From contig OZ025248.1 of NCBI GenBank assembly GCA_964019135.1, positions 32,977,670-33,041,669 of the forward strand: a DNA stretch of 64,000 nucleotides, written 5' to 3'. The notes below the pieces were generated by a model that did no database searches, had not been told where the DNA came from, and saw nothing but the letters and a program-made list of their open reading frames with translations. The translations under genes were made by a program, and so were the position numbers. Shown one piece after another: positions 45,819 to 57,246 of this stretch. This DNA comes from Arenicola marina (taxonomy: Eukaryota > Annelida > Polychaeta > Arenicolidae). Position 1 is the stretch's first letter. The number at the start of each line of letters is the position of its first letter.

Positions 45819-46221
45819 GACACACCCTGCTTATAATGGACTAACTTGTCCAGTGATCAATTCATTGCACTATTAATGGATTTCCAACTCTTAGATTGGA
45901 CTCTCTACACGTGTAGCGGACTCACTTGTATATCCTCGCAAGTTGCCACAACCCAGTGAAGCCGAGGAAGAAGTTAACGGCAAATAAGTTCCAGTTCTTT
46001 GGGATGATAACCATAGAATATCTGGCCCATATTGTACCTGGAAATACAGTTTGCATCACATGTACCAGGCATATCAAATACGGTAAATTTGAGCCATATC
46101 AATCGTACATATCATGTACAAGTCATATATTCTGTGCAATTATTTCTCCGTACTTCTATATTATTCGTTCCACATGCACCAAAGATAGGCTAGAAGTATG
46201 TAAATAATTTCAAGGTAATTC

Positions 46222-47207
46222 CTTTTCTATGACGGTTACCTGCAGCAGTCACTAGATATGACGGTTACCTGTAGCAGTCACTAGGTATGATGGTTACCTG
46301 TAGCAGTCACTAGATATGACGGTTACCTGTAGCAGTCACTAGATATGATGGTTACCTGTAGCAGTCACAAGATATGACGGTTACCTGTGGCAGTCACTAG
46401 ATATGACGGTTACCTGTAGCAGTCACTAGATATGATGGTTACCTGTAGCAGTCACTAGATATGATGGTTACCTGTGGCAGTCACTAGATATGACGGTTAC
46501 CTGTAGCAGTCACTAGATATGATGGTTACCTCAAGCAATCACCAGATATGACGGTTACCTGTGGCAGTCACTAGATATGATGGTTACCTCAAGCAATCAC
46601 GAGATATGACGGTTACCTGTGGCAGTCGCTAGATATGACCATTACCTGTAGCAGTCACTAGATATGACGGTTACCTGTGGCAGTCACTAGATATGATGGT
46701 TACCTGTAGCAGTCACTAGATACGACGGTTACCTGTAACAGTCACTAGATATGATGGTTACCTGTAGCAGTCGATAGATATGATGGTTACCTGTAGCAGT
46801 CACTAGGTATGACGGTTACCTGTAGCAGTCATTAGATATGACGGTCTCTTGCAACAGTCACTAGATATGATGCTTACCTGTAGCAGTCGATAGATAGGAT
46901 GGTTACCTGTAGCAGTCACTAAATATGACGGTTACCTGTAGCAGTCACTAGATATGATGGTTACCTCAAGCGATCACAAGATATGACGGTTACCTGTGGC
47001 AGTCGCTAGATATGACGGTTACCTGTAGCAGTCACTAGATATGACGGTTACCTGTGGCAGTCACTAGATATGACGTTACCTCTAGCAGTCACTAGATATG
47101 ACGGTTACCTGTGGCAGTCACTAGATATGACGGTTACCTGTGGCAGTCACTAGATATGACGGTTACCTGTGGCAGTCACTAGATATGACGGTTACCTGTA
47201 GCAGTCA
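46222..47207. repeat. 29-bp minisatellite
   Basis: About 34 copies of a 29-bp unit contain GATATGACGGTTACCTGTAG followed by CAGTCACTA. Variants include ATGATGG, CTCAAGCAATCAC and GGCAGTC. Confidence 0.95.
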
Positions 47208-48814
47208 GGGCGACGGATTGTGTGAGGCTGAGTTTATCGGCAGGTCGTGCATAGTCAGCCAGGCCAGCCCCTACCAAGCACTGCAAAGATATATGTCATC
47301 GTACAAGTTTCAATAAACACCTAGCCAGCCGCCGTGCAAATAAACACAGGCAGACTTTTCCGACTTTTACTGATCTTTATTACTGCATTACAATTAGATC
47401 TCTATTGACAAAGGTGTTTTACTTGTATCAAATGTACTTAGATTTAGAAATAGCTATACATATCCATAGTAGACGGACATTGTTATTGCTTCTATGAAGA
47501 ATAGTTCTGAAGCAGTTATCATCTTAAACACACATAATACATAAGACAAGCATGTATCGTTTCTGGCGTTTCTACAAAAGCTTCAGTAACAGAATGGAAC
47601 TTTGTTACTTTAAGAAGACTGTCCCTTCATGATTTACCCATACCTACCCATTTGAAAGTTGGAGCCCAGAAGAATATTGTCTGCGGGCCTATTGAAAGAT
47701 TAATAGTATTATAACATTAATTAAAATATTCCTCAAAATATACAGATGCTGTAAAATAGGTGGATTAACATACATTTCAAAGCATGAACACAATACATAC
47801 AATTCCAGAAATAACAGGCTAACTATGTCACTTATATTGGTACAAACCTACCAGATGGTACCAGCTAGAAAGGTGCAGGCCAGCTAATAAAGTACAAACC
47901 TGCAGTATGATGTCTGCTATAAAGATACAAGCTTGCAACTAGATGCCAGCTGTAGAAATACAGGCCAGTGATTAATCTACAAACCTGCAGGATGATTCCA
48001 GAAGGGCTTCAGAGAGTTTGGGACAAAGCGACCAACAGCCTTGGTTATCCCTTTGTAAACAGCTGACATCCTGGGATAACTCTAACCTGATACAGAGAAA
48101 ATGATAACAATATAATCTTTTCATAAAGTAATTTATTGATCTTTCATGAATTCAGTCATTCAGTATTTCATTTAATGTTTATAAATAATGGCTGAATCAG
48201 AATCTAAAACTTCCTTTGGAAGAGCTCCAATAGATGAAATTATAATATGACACTGGACTTTTTTTTAATCTACATAGGGTAGAGCCTATTGAAATAAACA
48301 GGTGTTGATTCATGTTTCAGTATATTGTACCTGGTTATATTACATATAATTTTGTAAATTTGTCATGGAGTTGCACGATAAAGGGCTTGAACATGTAAAT
48401 TAATAGAAGGAGTCATATAATGCAAGGACCATGTGCAGCATTACATTAATGCCTTTCCCTAACTGCTTTAGTTTTACAACTGTAAATGTAACGTTATCAC
48501 TTTACACTAGGCCTAACCAGATTGATTAAAATTCGCAATACAGACATGACAGAAAACGAAACAAGTTAGACCATAGTGTTTGGACGAAATTAAAATCAAA
48601 GTCGTAAGTGGGTGTAGAGTGAAGTTTCTGTGAATTTGCCACCATTGATCCGAAAATCACTGAGGTGAATAAGCAATACAAGACCATTTTAATGATACCA
48701 AACTTCCGATTGTACTGTAATTTTATCCTTTTTTATGACAGAAACTATATTTCTTCATGCTAACACTCCATTGGCAGCAGACATATTATCGCAAATACAC
48801 TACATCACAGACAA
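47208..48814. other. AT-rich intergenic sequence
   Basis: No gene is supported. A degenerate repeat (AAACCTGCAG-ATGA, CAGCTAGAAAGGTGCAGGCC) occurs at about 47860-48000. Confidence 0.5.
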
Positions 48815-48917
48815 TAAAATGATCTAGTTGCCATGGTGTGCATGTGACCAGTGCAAATATAGATCAAGTGCCTATTGTTCAGCACACATACAGCCCCATG
48901 GCAACTAGATCATTTTA
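48815..48917. repeat. 103-bp hairpin with perfect 22-bp arms
   Basis: TAAAATGATCTAGTTGCCATGG (arm 48815-48836) is perfectly inverted at 48896-48917, with partial further pairing inside. It could be a miniature element or a structured RNA. Confidence 0.75.
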
Positions 48918-49768
48918 GGAGATTTGTTTTAGTATGTTTGTGCCAGCGTGTCTGCTGTTGTAGCCTAAATGTTAAAACGGTACACTTGAACAAGTGTCAA
49001 GACTGTATCATCTGAACTTTCAGGCTACTGCTGCAGTAGCCCTGAAGAACTTAGGCCTCACTAACGCTTGGCCAGGGTTCTGAAGTGCAGCCTGCAAATC
49101 CTCATCAATTTGAAACGCCTCCACTTCAATCTGCCTGATATCAATTTGTGGGTGAATACCACGTCCAAGCCTTATTATATTTTAATTTGACATACCTTAA
49201 ACTATCTGTTTACCTACAGTTCATTTCTTTACAGAGATACTGATGCCCACAATACCGGCAAAATTCTACATTTCATTTGTAACATTCCCTGGTTTTACCA
49301 GGTTATCTTGTAGAACAATGCTGGGTACTCACATAGTCGCGCATCTCTACAATAAAAAAATGGGTGTCTTCTGGATGTGGAAATTGTGATATGATGAGGA
49401 TACAAAGAATGTATGAAGCCTTGCATTGTACTATGCAATCTTTGTGTCTTTGTTATATCATGGGTCTCAGTATCCCAGAGCTCAATAAAATTATGAGACC
49501 ATGTTCCCACACAGCTCAATGGATCTTGCCTTGCCTGCCAACTCAATGGAATGTGTTATTTGATATTTGTATGTGACAAATGATGCAGGATGCACAGGTC
49601 TCTCTTCTCTGTGTTTATATCATAAAAAATGGATATACTCATATAACAATTATAAGTTTGGTGACAATAAAATGACCTTGTATTGCTTCTTCACCTCAGT
49701 AATTTTTACTAGAAAATATGGGCCAAAAACTAGCCCGGACTCATGGTCCTCCCGACCTCAACCCTAAT
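48918..49768. other. Spacer, no feature
   Basis: AT-rich unique sequence. ORFs of 70-83 codons show no recognisable motif. Confidence 0.5.
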
Positions 49769-50412
49769 GCAGGTATAAGGGCCATGTCATATACATGGTC
49801 AAAAAAATAGTAATACATTACCCAGCTCACTTCGCTGAATGATTGTTGACAATGACAATGAGCCTACCTCTCCAAATCACCTCGACCCTCTTCTTCAGAC
49901 ATTACTTGGATTATAGAATGTATTCATTTTAAAGTTTACTCTCTGTTTCTTGCACATCAATGACATTTTTGGCGGTTGTTAACAGTTTCTCTCCCTGCCG
50001 CTTCAATTTTTTCTGGGCCAGTGCTTCGGCGCGTATGTTGGCATCAGTCAATACAACCGACATCCTCCACATTGTGGTGCCACTAATTCTCATGGTGTGT
50101 CTATATAGTCATACATACATTTTTGATAAAACTAGCCGTGCCGCCAATGCAGAATATGTCAATCATATTGCCTGGACAAATTTGAAGTGTCTGAGAGGAA
50201 AGCCGTTAATGACTGATAAAAATATAATCAATGTGCAAGTAATAGAGAGTAAACTTTAAAATGAATACATCTTATAATCTAAGTCATATTTAAAGAACAA
50301 GTTCGATATGATTTGGAGAGGTAGGCTCATTGTCATAATCGACAATCATTTATCGGAGTGAGCTGGGTAATGCATTACTACTTACCATATGTATTACTTG
50401 ACCCTCCTGCCT
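49769..50412. mobile_element. Element with long (about 180-bp) inverted arms
   Basis: The left arm (about 49769-49960) and right arm (about 50230-50412) are inverted copies at roughly 80-85% identity by eye. They share blocks such as ACAATGAGCCTACCTCTCCA and ATTCATTTTAAAGTTTACTC. The core is about 270 bp. A 99-codon plus-strand ORF (49960-50259) spans the core but I do not recognise it. This is probably a non-autonomous DNA element; no target duplication was identified. Confidence 0.8.
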
Positions 50413-50451
50413 ATCAGCTTATTGTCAGAAGGGTCAAGTTTACTGAGCTAG

Positions 50452-51060
50452 GCCGAAATACGGGAACTCGGTTTATGGGATGGAAGTCCTACAGCCTGTC
50501 TATACCCTATATATAACAAGATGGTAAGCAAGCTCTGTTATCGGTATTACTCTGCAACGTTATCAGTGTTACTCTGCAACGTCCCTTACCATGGCTTACA
50601 TCGACGTTAAACAGAAAAAGGCATCCTTCGGGAAGGCCGCCAGGAAGTTCAGTGTCCCAGAACAAACTTTTAAGAGATCGTGTTCTCGGACACTTTTAGA
50701 ATGAATCAGTCCAATCTTTTTTTTCTCAAGTTGATCAGCCGTCTATACCTCTGTGAGCGACTGCTCATGCCAATGACGTAAGCCCACGAAATTAGGTTAC
50801 GCAGCGCATTGCGATCCTACTGTGACATGTCAACAAATGTCTGCTAGTTAGTGACCCGTTCTTACAACATGTACGATCGTGAATATTTTACAGTGGATAA
50901 ACAACAACCAACCAGTTTTATTGCAAACAGAAATTCAGGGGATATGAGTGATAATTCCGCCAGATATAAAAATAAATTCTTATGCCCACGAAAATACGTA
51001 ACCCGAGTGTATACACAGGCCGTAGGACTTCCATCTCACGAACCGAGCATGCCGAGTGCC
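50452..51060. mobile_element. Transposon remnant with inverted ends and psq-like ORF
   Basis: The block GGGATGGAAGTCCTACAGCC (within about 50460-50505) is inverted at about 51008-51055 (GGCCGTAGGACTTCCATCTC), at about 85% over 40-45 bp. Between them lies a short helix-turn-helix ORF (listed separately). The arrangement suggests a degraded pogo/Tigger-like element. Confidence 0.55.
50591..50704 (+). pseudogene. Truncated psq-type helix-turn-helix (pogo-like transposase N-terminus?)
   Basis: ATG to TGA gives 37 residues including KKASFGKAARKFSVPEQTFK. The pattern S--KAA-KF-VP--T--R matches the recognition helix region of psq/CENP-B-type HTH domains found at the N-terminus of Tigger/pogo transposases. 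No DDE domain follows, so it is at best a fragment. Confidence 0.5.
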
Positions 51061-52298
51061 CGTGGCCGCCGCGGGCGTGGGCCGAAACGTCACTTATGAA
51101 TTTGATTTTAGCACATTTGCCTAAGAAGGGCATTACCATCACTTTGTCAGAAGAGTTCGATTAAAGCTAACTGTCAATATCAGCGATTTATATTCAATTC
51201 CAGTCTGTTGATTGCTGGATAAATGGTAAGATACCTTTTTATTTCAAGAGTCACCCTCCTTTGCTCCCTAAGTTCAGCCAAATAACCTTGACCTTATTGG
51301 ACCTAAGTAAAACACGCAGGCTAAAAAGATAAACACCTGTTAGGCGTTCAACCGCAACCTTTTTTTTCTTAGAGGCATAAAGTTTTGCGTTTTGGCGTAG
51401 ATATCTATGACCAACATTTTAAAGCTTTTAATGCACTTTTTACGACCTGTGTCCTTCTTTTACACGTTTATAGACATATGCATATTATTAAACAAAAAGC
51501 GGTCACATAGATCTAGTTGTCAAAGTTGAAATGAAATGAAATGAAATGTTGGTGTTTTAGGCCACTTTTGTGCACATACATGCTAAATTGGGCCAAGGAA
51601 CCTCCCGGGACGATGAAGGATGAAGGAATGAAACATGCCCCAGATTAGGACCTATTGATCTGTCAAAGTTGACCTTGAGGTCTCGTACGCAGACGCAAGC
51701 AAGCCTCTTTTTCCTTTTGCCTGGCTTTGGCGCCGCATCATCGCATGCCAGATATTAAGTCCTCTTTCTGAATGTGGGAGCCCCCCGGGATGCCTTTTTT
51801 CTGTCGTCTTATGCAGACGACTCTTTTTCACTCTTAGTTACCCCCCCCCACTCATTTCAAAATAATTTTTATTCCTTGTGGTCTGGGAGGTATAGATTCT
51901 GTAACCCCTTGAAGCCGATAAATTAAGTTGTTTCTATTAATTGCGGCGGGTTCTTTCCCCCAAGCAAACGAAGGACACTGTGGTGTGTGAGGGGTTTGGC
52001 ATACACTTAGTCTTCCTTTGCTGAACCTTTATTCTTGTTTGATGTGCAAATGCACGGACACGAATAGCATGTAAACTGAATATTGTCATCCTAACCTGCT
52101 TCACCCGCAACAATAAATAAAACAATGAAATATATTTTCCTTCACCACAAGACTTATTATCAATATTCTTATTTACATTGACTTATTGAGTTAAAGATGC
52201 ATGCAAAGTGTTTTACTGTTTGTTTGATATTGATACACTTTTCTCCAGACATTTTGATGAAAAAATAGGAGACATGTTGTGCAAAGAAATATAATATA
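51061..52298. other. Intergenic with dispersed-repeat fragments
   Basis: A short TGAAA pentanucleotide run (about 51528-51550) is followed by CCAAGGAACCTCCCGGGA (51598-51615), also found near 33983. This probably represents a SINE-type fragment. No gene is seen. Confidence 0.4.
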
Positions 52299-52304
52299 TT
52301 TATT
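52299..52304 (-). promoter_or_regulatory. Possible polyadenylation signal of the MORC-like gene
   Basis: AATAAA on the minus strand lies about 540 bases after the stop codon. It is the nearest I found. Confidence 0.35.
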
Positions 52305-52840
52305 ATCAGTAACTTTACATTGTAATAGTGACATACACAATTCAATTGTCATTTAATACATGCCATTGGCATTATACAACATTATAAGACGTAACACTTA
52401 CACTAAAAACAGGTTTAGTAATTCGGTTTTCAAGGTCCATGACCTAAATATTAAAAACTATGGACAACAGAAACCCAAAAGTCTGCATGAACATAGTGGT
52501 TCATCAAATTATACCAAGCTACTAATAGTCCAAGCCAGCAAAGCCAAGCCAGCAAAGACAAGCTTTGTCATGAAAGAACAAGACCAACATGTCAAACACA
52601 AATTCGCCCGAACTGTTCTATTGTAACAAGACTGGCACAGATTCACTAATGATATATCATACGCAGGAATACGCCTATAAAAAATGTCAGACTAGCAGTC
52701 AGAAGACTCGGCATATGTCTCCATTTCCATCAAGACCACGAACACCAGCAGGAAAGTTTCAAACAGAAAACACAAAGCAAGCGAGCAAGTAGCTGAGATG
52801 GCCCCTTGGTCCTGCCAGTACAAGTGGCAGTCCCTGCTTA

Positions 52841-55802
52841 TCAGAGGGAGGTCTTGCTGGGTTTCCGCGAAGTATCGAGCGACAGGTTGACCGAAAGGTC
52901 TCGACGTGCCGCGCTGGATGCCTTGTCGTCTGGCAACGGCCTGTAGGACATGGCTGGGGTGCTGAGGCCACTTGGGGGCTGTCGCGGGCTTATCGAAAAA
53001 CTCGTCCCACTAGTAACTGAGGATGCCGATGCACGGTCGCTTTGGGGCCGATTGTCGCCAAGGGGGTAACCAGCAGGCCGAGGAAGTCGATTGTCGCCTT
53101 GGGGACGACTCTTGCCAGGGAGTCGATTGTCGCCTTGGGGACGACTCTTGCCAGGGAGTCGATTGTCGCCTTGGGGACGACTCTTGCCAGGGAGTCGATT
53201 GTCGCCTTGGGGACGACTCTTGCCAGGGAGTCGATTGTCGCTTTGGGGACGACCAGCAAGCCGACTGTTGCCGGGGAGCCGACTGTCGCCTTGGGGACGA
53301 CCAGCAGGCCGATTGTTGCCTGGGAGCCGACTGTCGCCTTGGGGACGACCAACGGTCCGATTGTGGCTTTGGGGACGACTGTTGCCAGGTAGCCGATTGC
53401 CCTGGGGCGGACCAGTAGACCGACTGTTGCCATGGAGCCTATTGTCGCCTTGGGGGCGACCAGCAGGCCGAATGTTGCTAATTAGCCGATTGTCGCCTTG
53501 GAGACGACCAACAGGTCGACTGTTGGCAAGTGGCCGATTCTTCCCCTTTTCGGAAAGACCAAAAGGTTTACTGTCGCCGTGGTTCCCCTTGCCGTTGTCG
53601 CCGCCGCCGCTTCTCATTGGCGCCCACGGCGTCGCGTCATTCCTAGATGTGCCATCAGACACCAGTCCATAACTGACTGTGTCGGCTGCCGACGGCGTAG
53701 TAACCATTCTCATGTTGGACAAGGTGGCACCCCAGCGTATCGGCGAATACGTGTTACTTGAGCGCGCTCTGTTCGATGCCGAGCCTTTAGCAAACGTAGC
53801 TTTATCCAGCCAGCCTGACGGTGACAGAGCCGCTCCGACTCCAACGGGCGTTCTCTCCTGACCTTTGGAAGGTAACCTGGCAACCTTGTTCCTATCCAAC
53901 GGGCGTCGCTTTATATCTGTCTTGTTCGACAACGAGATGACGATCTGGTCTCCGTCATCCAGGAGGGTGAGGTCACAGACCTCAATGTCGCCAGCGTTAC
54001 GGGCATTCACGGGGCTGTTGTCAGATTTCCGAGGACGCTTCTGGTCGTGTCCGGAATCATCTGTTAACTGATGCAGGTTGTTCCCAGGACGCTTCTCCGC
54101 TTTACGAGGCTGTATCTGTATAGCGCTCGCCGGAACAGTTTTGGTGGATTCACCAGTGGGTGTGTCTGTTATAGTGTCGGAGGCGTCCTCACGCGGTACT
54201 TCATCCCGCTTGCGGGGCACGCCAACCGTGTCACGTGATAGTCCGGCGTCAGAGGCGCCGTCCGTACCGCCAATGTCTTTGCACAGAGGCCGGACATCGG
54301 ACACGCCATAGGACAGGTCTCCTTGGCGACGCGTCTCGTCGGTGACTGACTCCGGAATCATGAACCCTGGAACTGGGTCCACCATCTCGTCTGCCTCCGT
54401 CAAATCCTCCTCCTTCACGGACACGCGTCTGCTGATGGTGGCGCCCCCCGCCGGCGAACCCTTTCCTGTCGGTGAAGCGGCGGGCGTGGCGCGAACGGCG
54501 GCAGGTGCGGCGCGAGAGGTAGTGGGCGTGGCGCGAGCGGTGGCGGGCGTGGCGCGAGCGGTGGTGGGCGTGGCGGGGGGTGTGGCGGCCGGCGTGGCGG
54601 GGGGTGTGGCGGCGGGCGCGGCGGCGGGCGTGGCGGGGGGCGTGGCAGCGGGCGTGGCAGCGGGCGTTGCGTGAGCTGACGGAGGAGGACTGTCCCCCTC
54701 GGCGCACATCACGCTGGCGATGTCACGTGTCAGGTCGTCCACATCGGCGAGGTTTTTGATCTGCACATCCGGGATGACCGATTTCAGCAGGTCGACCACG
54801 TTACCGCGCAGCCGGTTTAGCGACGCACGCGTAGACTCCAACTCGCTCCGTAATTCCGCAGTGGCTGAAACGTGAGCGGCGCATGCGCTGTTCGCCTCAC
54901 ACGAACCCCCAGTGGCCGACGCCACATCCGGCTTCACTATTTTGGACTCCTCTAGATCCCCCTCGGTTTTAACCTCAGCGTTGCCAGGCATTAGACCCAC
55001 CTCGGGCCTAACCTCTTTCGTGTCCAGAGCACTGCCCGTCGACCGCCCCTCTCCATGTCCCTCCCCTCGTACCGGCGACGTCTGACAGCCGCGGTGCACA
55101 CACTTGGTCTTGTGCCTCTTCACGCCCTTCGTGGTTCCACCCGGCGACACGGTCTTCGACTTCCGTGGCGTTCCCTTCGTCTTCACCTTCAACACCTCGC
55201 CACCGATCTCATTCACACCTGGCTTGACGTCTTCGCCGCCAGACCCCGTGACATCATTGTCGTTACGAGTTACATCGCTTAGGTCAGTGTTCGCACTCCC
55301 TTTACTCGGACTGGCGAGATCATCATTAGACGACACATCGACTTCCGGCTCCGTTTTGACGGCGGTCGCATCCGGTGTGACGTCATTTCCGGCCGGCGTT
55401 CCGGCGGAGGCGTCGTCTGGTTTCCCCTTCGACACGCGGCGCCCGGTCCGCTTAGCGCCGCCAACACCTCCGTCCGGATCCCCAGTATCCGGATCGCCTG
55501 GATCCGAATGCCCGTTTTCTTTACCTCTGGCTTTTGGATGCCCTTGGTCTGTATCTCTGGTATCCTCGGCTTTGAGATCCCCAGTGTCCGGATCCTTGTG
55601 ATCCGTGGTGTCCGGATCCCTGGAATCGCCAACGTCGTCATCATCGGAGGGGATCATGATGGGCTGGTGGGCGTTGGTGGCGGGGGAGACACGCTTTCGC
55701 TTGGCAGGCGGACGCGCCGCCTCGTCCTCGCTGGAGTCACTGTCAGTCTCGTTACGGGTCACCACGAAGTCTCCGCCAGCCAGCGCCACCGTCGAGCGCC
55801 TC
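52841..55802 (-). CDS. MORC-like gene, exon c: large terminal exon
   Basis: The acceptor CCCCCTTCAG precedes the frame at RRRSTVALAGGDFVV. The upstream in-frame residues MVNQCQDIKPPISPF derive from an intronic 51-bp repeat and are not coding. The exon is open for 987 codons to TAG/TGA-free end at KPSKTSL and its stop at 52841-52843. Confidence 0.82.
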
Positions 55803-56967
55803 CTGAAGGGGGAGATAGGGGGCTTAATATCTTGGCATTGATTAACCATGGTTTACCACAATGGCAAGAGCAGATTAATATCTTGGCATTGATTAACCAT
55901 AATTTACCACAATGGCAACAACAGATTAATATCTGGGCATTGATTAACCATGGTTTACCACAATGGCAACTGTAAATTAATATCTTAGCATTGATTAACC
56001 ATGGTTTACCACAATGACAACTGCAGCTTAATATCTTGGCATTGATTAACCATGGTTTACCACAATGACAACTGCAGCTTAATATCTTGGCATTGATTAA
56101 TCATGGTTTATTTCAATGTCAACTGCAGATTAATATATTTGTATTGGTTAACCATATTAATATCACAATGGGATCCTGAGATTGTGACATATTGACTACA
56201 TTGGCATAGATTAAGCACGTTTTACCGCACCATACCTCCACGCGCAGAGTCTCACCCTGCGTGGTAACTGGTTTCACCCAAATCTCGACCGCCATTTAAA
56301 CCATATATCGCCTCATACACACCTGGCCTTCCTTAGCGCCCCGGGGGTCGAGGCGCTCTGTGTGTTGCTCGCCTGCAAACACCACGAGACAACGTTGGCA
56401 TGGAGAACACATGGAGACACTGAACCTTTTTTTCTAACCATTTAAAATTATTCCACTGACAACATATATTATTAAATTGTTGATGGCTTATTACAAATGT
56501 CGCATTTGGGTGAGTACGCTTACGTACCAACAGAGACTCTTGTCCAGATTAAGCGTCTGCAACCTTCAGCGAACAATACTAACAACAATTATTTCTATGG
56601 ATACCTCAAAAATAAGGTCATAAATAAGGTCCACCATTAAATAACTAATTGATAACCGCAGACGGACGCTTCAAAGGCATTCTCCCTGGCGCGCGTTACA
56701 GACAGGGACGCGTTGCCAGTGAGACCACGCCGCCCGCAGCTCGCCGGGCCCCCTCACCTCTTGTGTCGGGGTGGTTCTCTGGGCGGCCACCATGGCGTTC
56801 TGCAGCGCCAGCTCCCGGTCCCGCTCCAGGGCTCGCGACTGGCGCCGTAGTCTCTCGATCACCCGCTGCTGGTCTTGCACCCTTCGCTGAGCCTCATCTA
56901 GGCAGCGCCGACCCTCGGCGTCCAGGACCGGGACCGGGGCAGCGGCGGCGGCGGGGAAGGGGACGGC
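52841..56967 (-). CDS. MORC2-like chromatin protein, C-terminal part (3 exons, 5' incomplete)
   Basis: Exons 56967-56758, 56372-56323 and 55802-52841 (stop) join in frame (phases 0, 0 then 2) with GT-AG borders, giving 1073 codons. Residues 10-60 form a coiled coil (RVQDQQRVIERLRRQSRALE). Residues 85-125 hold RRRSTVAL, FVV and an acidic stretch before a basic PPAKRKR nuclear signal. Residues 400-455 hold a second coiled coil with LNRLRGNVVDLLKSVIPDV and an acidic end (DVDDLTRDI). That order and the last segment resemble the region after the CW domain in MORC2. MORC proteins are GHKL ATPases acting in heterochromatin silencing; the ATPase and CW domains are not in these exons. Unlike MORC2, about 620 more residues follow: a Pro/Ala/Thr repeat (461-531), a SUMO-interacting-like EVCDLTLLDD (about 692) and an RPQGDNRLPGKS repeat (944-992). 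Family assignment is from pattern recognition only. Confidence 0.75.
53086..53229 (-). repeat. Coding minisatellite, four perfect 36-bp copies
   Basis: Four identical 36-bp units (plus strand starting GTCGATTGTCGCCTTGGGGA) encode RPQGDNRLPGKS in the MORC-like tail. Diverged 33-45 bp units continue to about 53560. The frame is preserved throughout. Confidence 0.95.
54470..54680 (-). repeat. Coding 12-15 bp Pro/Ala/Thr repeat
   Basis: GGCGGGCGTGGC-type units on the plus strand encode ATPAA/TPPAT repeats in the minus-strand protein. Confidence 0.85.
55815..56200. repeat. 51-bp intronic minisatellite
   Basis: About seven copies of a 51-bp unit contain TTAATATCTTGGCATTGATT and AACCATGGTTTACCACAATG. 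The array starts within 15 bases of the exon c acceptor, so the repeat supplies the polypyrimidine-side sequence. Confidence 0.9.
56323..56372 (-). CDS. MORC-like gene, exon b: 50-nt microexon
   Basis: The acceptor TGGTGTTTGCAG and donor GCCAG|GTGTGT bound 50 bases encoding ASNTQSASTPGALRKA plus two bases. It is needed to bring exon a (phase 0) and exon c (which needs two bases) into one frame, which is strong support. Confidence 0.78.
56758..56967 (-). CDS. MORC-like gene, exon a: coiled coil
   Basis: The acceptor CCCGGCAG and donor GAG|GTGAGG bound exactly 70 codons. The first ten residues are an Ala/Pro-rich linker and the rest is a Gln/Arg/Glu/Leu coiled coil. Confidence 0.8.
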
Positions 56968-57246
56968 CTGCCGGGAAACCAAAACCCGATATCCATATTA
57001 TATAATATGACATTACATAGAATGACATCGAGTTGAACAGCGGCTAGTCGTCATGTTTTCGCGTTTTCACCAGGTCGGGTAAGGTTCACAACAAGAGATT
57101 TAACATGTCTGTCCGCATAGCACTGACAATACTAGCTATCATAAGATTATTGCACCAAAAGGCCTCATGCCCATGTTACAAAACACACCAATAGTTTTGG
57201 TTTCCTTATTTTTTCTTGACTAGCGGTGGCCCAGAACAGCCGCGAT

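Noticed and set aside
53023..54674. Plus-strand ORFs of 110-193 codons opposite the MORC-like exon
   Set aside because: They are antisense shadows of repetitive, GC-rich coding sequence; the minus strand has the splice-consistent frame.
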